Part shown: positions 5,323 through 6,819 of the stretch, one piece after another
Layout: the number at the start of each line of letters is the position of its first letter
Position numbering within the stretch: position 1 is the stretch's first letter
DNA from: Bacillota bacterium
GTDB taxonomy: Bacteria; Bacillota; Sulfobacillia; JAJZYS01; JAJYTV01
Reading direction: 5' to 3'
Length of the DNA: 6,819 bases
Assembly: GCA_021792885.1 (NCBI GenBank)
Contig: JAJYTV010000098.1
Coordinates: 1-6,819 of the forward strand
The notes under the pieces: generated by a model
Databases searched by the model: none
Told to the model about the DNA's origin: nothing
Seen by the model: the letters and a program-made list of their open reading frames with translations, nothing else
Translations under genes and position numbers: made by a program

Positions 5323-6429
5323 ATGCGACATGCATCGGCGCAAGCCGGCCGCGAGCGGATCCTCTGGACCCGCTCGCGGGACCTCGCGCGCCGCGCGCAG
5401 GACGTGCACGACGTGCGCGCGGCCGGCCGCCTGCTCTGGCAGGAGGGGCTCATCGACGACGTCCTCCTGGCGGGGGGCCGTCCCTGGTGCACGGGCCTCG
5501 CGATCGCCCGCGAGGCGCTCGCGGGCGTCTGGCCGGAAGGGGACCTCGCACTCTCCGTGACAGGGCTCGGGATAACGCCGCTGCTCCTCGCGGGGAACGG
5601 GACGGCGCCGGTGGAGGAGGCACGGCGCGCGAAGGCCCTTTGGGCCTTCGCGCTGACCGAGCCGAACGCGGGTTCCGATCCCGCCGGCATGGAGGCGGCG
5701 GCGGTCCGCGACGGCCCGGGCTTTCGCATCGACGGCGAGAAGCGCTTCATCTCACTCGCCGGCGATGCGCTCTTTCTCACCGTATTCGCGCGGCTCAGCG
5801 CGGCGGAGAAGCCGTCGGCGTTCCTCGTGCGGCGTGAGCAGGACGGCGTGCGCACGCAGTTGCGGGAGAACCTCGGCGACCACCCCGTCTACGCGGTGCA
5901 GCTCGACGGGGCGCACGCCGAGGCGATGGTGGGGGATGCGGGACGGGGGCTCGCTCTCGCCTACGGCACGCTGGCACTCTTCCGCCCGAGCGTCGGCGCG
6001 CAGGGGATCGGGATCGGCCGCGAGGCGCTGCGCCTTTCGCTCGCGCGGGCGCGCGAGCGGCGCCAGTTCGGGCGGCCGATCGGCGAGTTCGGGGAGGTGC
6101 AGGGACTGCTCGTCGAGAGCTACCTGCGACTGCTCGCGGCGCGCGCGGTCGTGCGGCAGGCGGCGCAGCTCCTGGACCAAGGGGCGCCCGCCGCGGAGCT
6201 CTCCTCGGCGGCGAAGCTCCTCGGCACGGAAGCCGGGTTTCAGGCGGCCGACGCCGCCGTGGCCGTCTTCGGCGGCGCGGGGGTGCTCGAAGGGAGTCCG
6301 GCGCTGCGCCTCTTCGCATTGAGCCGGGCCCCGCGCCTCTACGAAGGAGCGAACGAACTCCAGCGCCACCTGATCGCGCGCTGGCTCCTGCGCCAGGACG
6401 ATCCCTTTGAGGAGGGACGACATGACTGA
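5323..6429 (+). CDS. Acyl-CoA dehydrogenase, divergent, short N terminus
   Basis: A 368-residue FAD-dependent acyl-CoA dehydrogenase, which introduces the alpha-beta double bond in an acyl-CoA. The flavin/substrate motif LTEPNAGSD is at 111-119, GEKRFISLAGDA at 138-149, VGAQGIGIG at 224-232, RRQFGRPI at 246-253 and FGGAG at 316-320. The likely catalytic base is Glu341 in LYEGANELQR, the position used by medium-chain enzymes. The N-terminal helical domain is unusual: it is shorter than in typical members and lacks the usual PEEYGG-like stretch, with LIDDVLLAGGRPWC in that region. GGGAGG (5311-5316) lies six bases before the start. Its last eight bases overlap the second dehydrogenase, suggesting coupled translation and perhaps a heteromeric enzyme. 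Confidence 0.88.
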   Translation: MRHASAQAGRERILWTRSRDLARRAQDVHDVRAAGRLLWQEGLIDDVLLAGGRPWCTGLAIAREALAGVWPEGDLALSVTGLGITPLLLAGNGTAPVEEARRAKALWAFALTEPNAGSDPAGMEAAAVRDGPGFRIDGEKRFISLAGDALFLTVFARLSAAEKPSAFLVRREQDGVRTQLRENLGDHPVYAVQLDGAHAEAMVGDAGRGLALAYGTLALFRPSVGAQGIGIGREALRLSLARARERRQFGRPIGEFGEVQGLLVESYLRLLAARAVVRQAAQLLDQGAPAAELSSAAKLLGTEAGFQAADAAVAVFGGAGVLEGSPALRLFALSRAPRLYEGANELQRHLIARWLLRQDDPFEEGRHD

Positions 6430-6819
6430 AGCCGACATCCGCGCTGCCGCGCGAGGCGCGCTCTCCGGCCTCGCCGGGGAGGCGCCGGAGCTCGAACGCA
6501 GCGAGGCCTTCCCCTGGACAGCCGTGCAGCGCCTGCGGGCGCTGGGACTCTTCGGTGTCCCGTTTCCGACAGATCTCGGCGGGCTCGGCGCCGGCTGGGC
6601 GGCAGCCGCGGCGCTCATCGAGGAGGCGTCCCGGGTACACGCGGCGATCGGGGCCGTGCTCGACATCCAGCTTTGTCTGGTCGCCGCGCCGGTCGCACGT
6701 TTCGCAAGTCCCGGGCAGGAGGAGGTCGTGCGCTCCATGGTCACAGGCGAGGCGCTCGGGGCCTTCGCCCTCACGGAACGCGAGGCCGGCTCGGACGCGC
6801 GCGGCATGCAGTCCACTGC
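6422..6819 (+). CDS. Second acyl-CoA dehydrogenase, 3' end outside window
   Basis: The first 132 residues of another acyl-CoA dehydrogenase; the gene runs past the right edge. It has the canonical N-terminal domain missing from its neighbour: LGLFGVPFPTDLGGLGAG (41-58), the helix with AAALIEEASRVHAAIG, then GEALGAFALTEREAGSD (109-125), the flavin/substrate motif. The catalytic Glu lies outside the window and cannot be checked. GGAGGG (6411-6416) is five bases before ATG 6422, and the start overlaps the preceding stop by eight bases. Its closeness to a divergent paralogue fits either two enzymes with different acyl specificities or two subunits of one enzyme. Confidence 0.88.
   Translation, partial: MTEADIRAAARGALSGLAGEAPELERSEAFPWTAVQRLRALGLFGVPFPTDLGGLGAGWAAAAALIEEASRVHAAIGAVLDIQLCLVAAPVARFASPGQEEVVRSMVTGEALGAFALTEREAGSDARGMQST

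Noticed and set aside
3306..5855. Very long open frame on the minus strand
   Set aside because: It lies opposite the transporter, ligase remnant and dehydrogenase, has low-complexity Arg/Asp/Gln/His-rich content and no domain; typical antisense artefact in high-GC DNA.

Overview
This is a high-GC bacterial window with seven protein-coding loci that I can support, all on the + strand, plus one pair of fused gene fragments. Strong Shine-Dalgarno sequences (AGGAGGTGA, AGGAGGG, GGAGGT) and a Lin0512-family protein suggest a high-GC Gram-positive, perhaps a high-GC Firmicute. That placement is a weak inference.

Layout. (1) 1-651: the 3' end of a gene for a Lon-protease-like C-terminal domain that lacks the Ser/Lys dyad. 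Its layout recalls BrxL, the Lon-like ATPase of BREX phage-defence systems. (2) 992-1840: a membrane-anchored alpha/beta hydrolase with a complete catalytic triad. (3) 2041-2214: a 28-residue single-span membrane peptide with a near-ideal ribosome binding site, ending inside a perfect 13-bp hairpin. A second short ORF overlaps its start. (4) 2215-2506: a gene-free leader rich in hairpins, including two mutually exclusive pairings of one segment and a perfect 14-bp palindrome. It precedes a Lin0512-family gene (2507-2866), which is followed by a terminator-like hairpin. (5) 3175-3824: the first half of a TetR regulator joined directly to the last quarter of a phenylacetate-CoA-ligase-like gene. 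The ligase part also carries a one-base shift at a G6 run and an in-frame TAG. (6) 3936-6819: a tight operon of an AtoE-type short-chain fatty acid transporter and two acyl-CoA dehydrogenases, the second cut by the window edge.

The right half reads as a catabolic cluster: regulator, CoA ligase, carboxylate transporter and two dehydrogenases for the first beta-oxidation step. An internal deletion appears to have removed the regulator's ligand-binding domain and most of the ligase. The left half is visibly lower in GC and looks like accessory, possibly defence-linked, DNA. No tRNA, rRNA, CRISPR array or recognisable transposase was seen.
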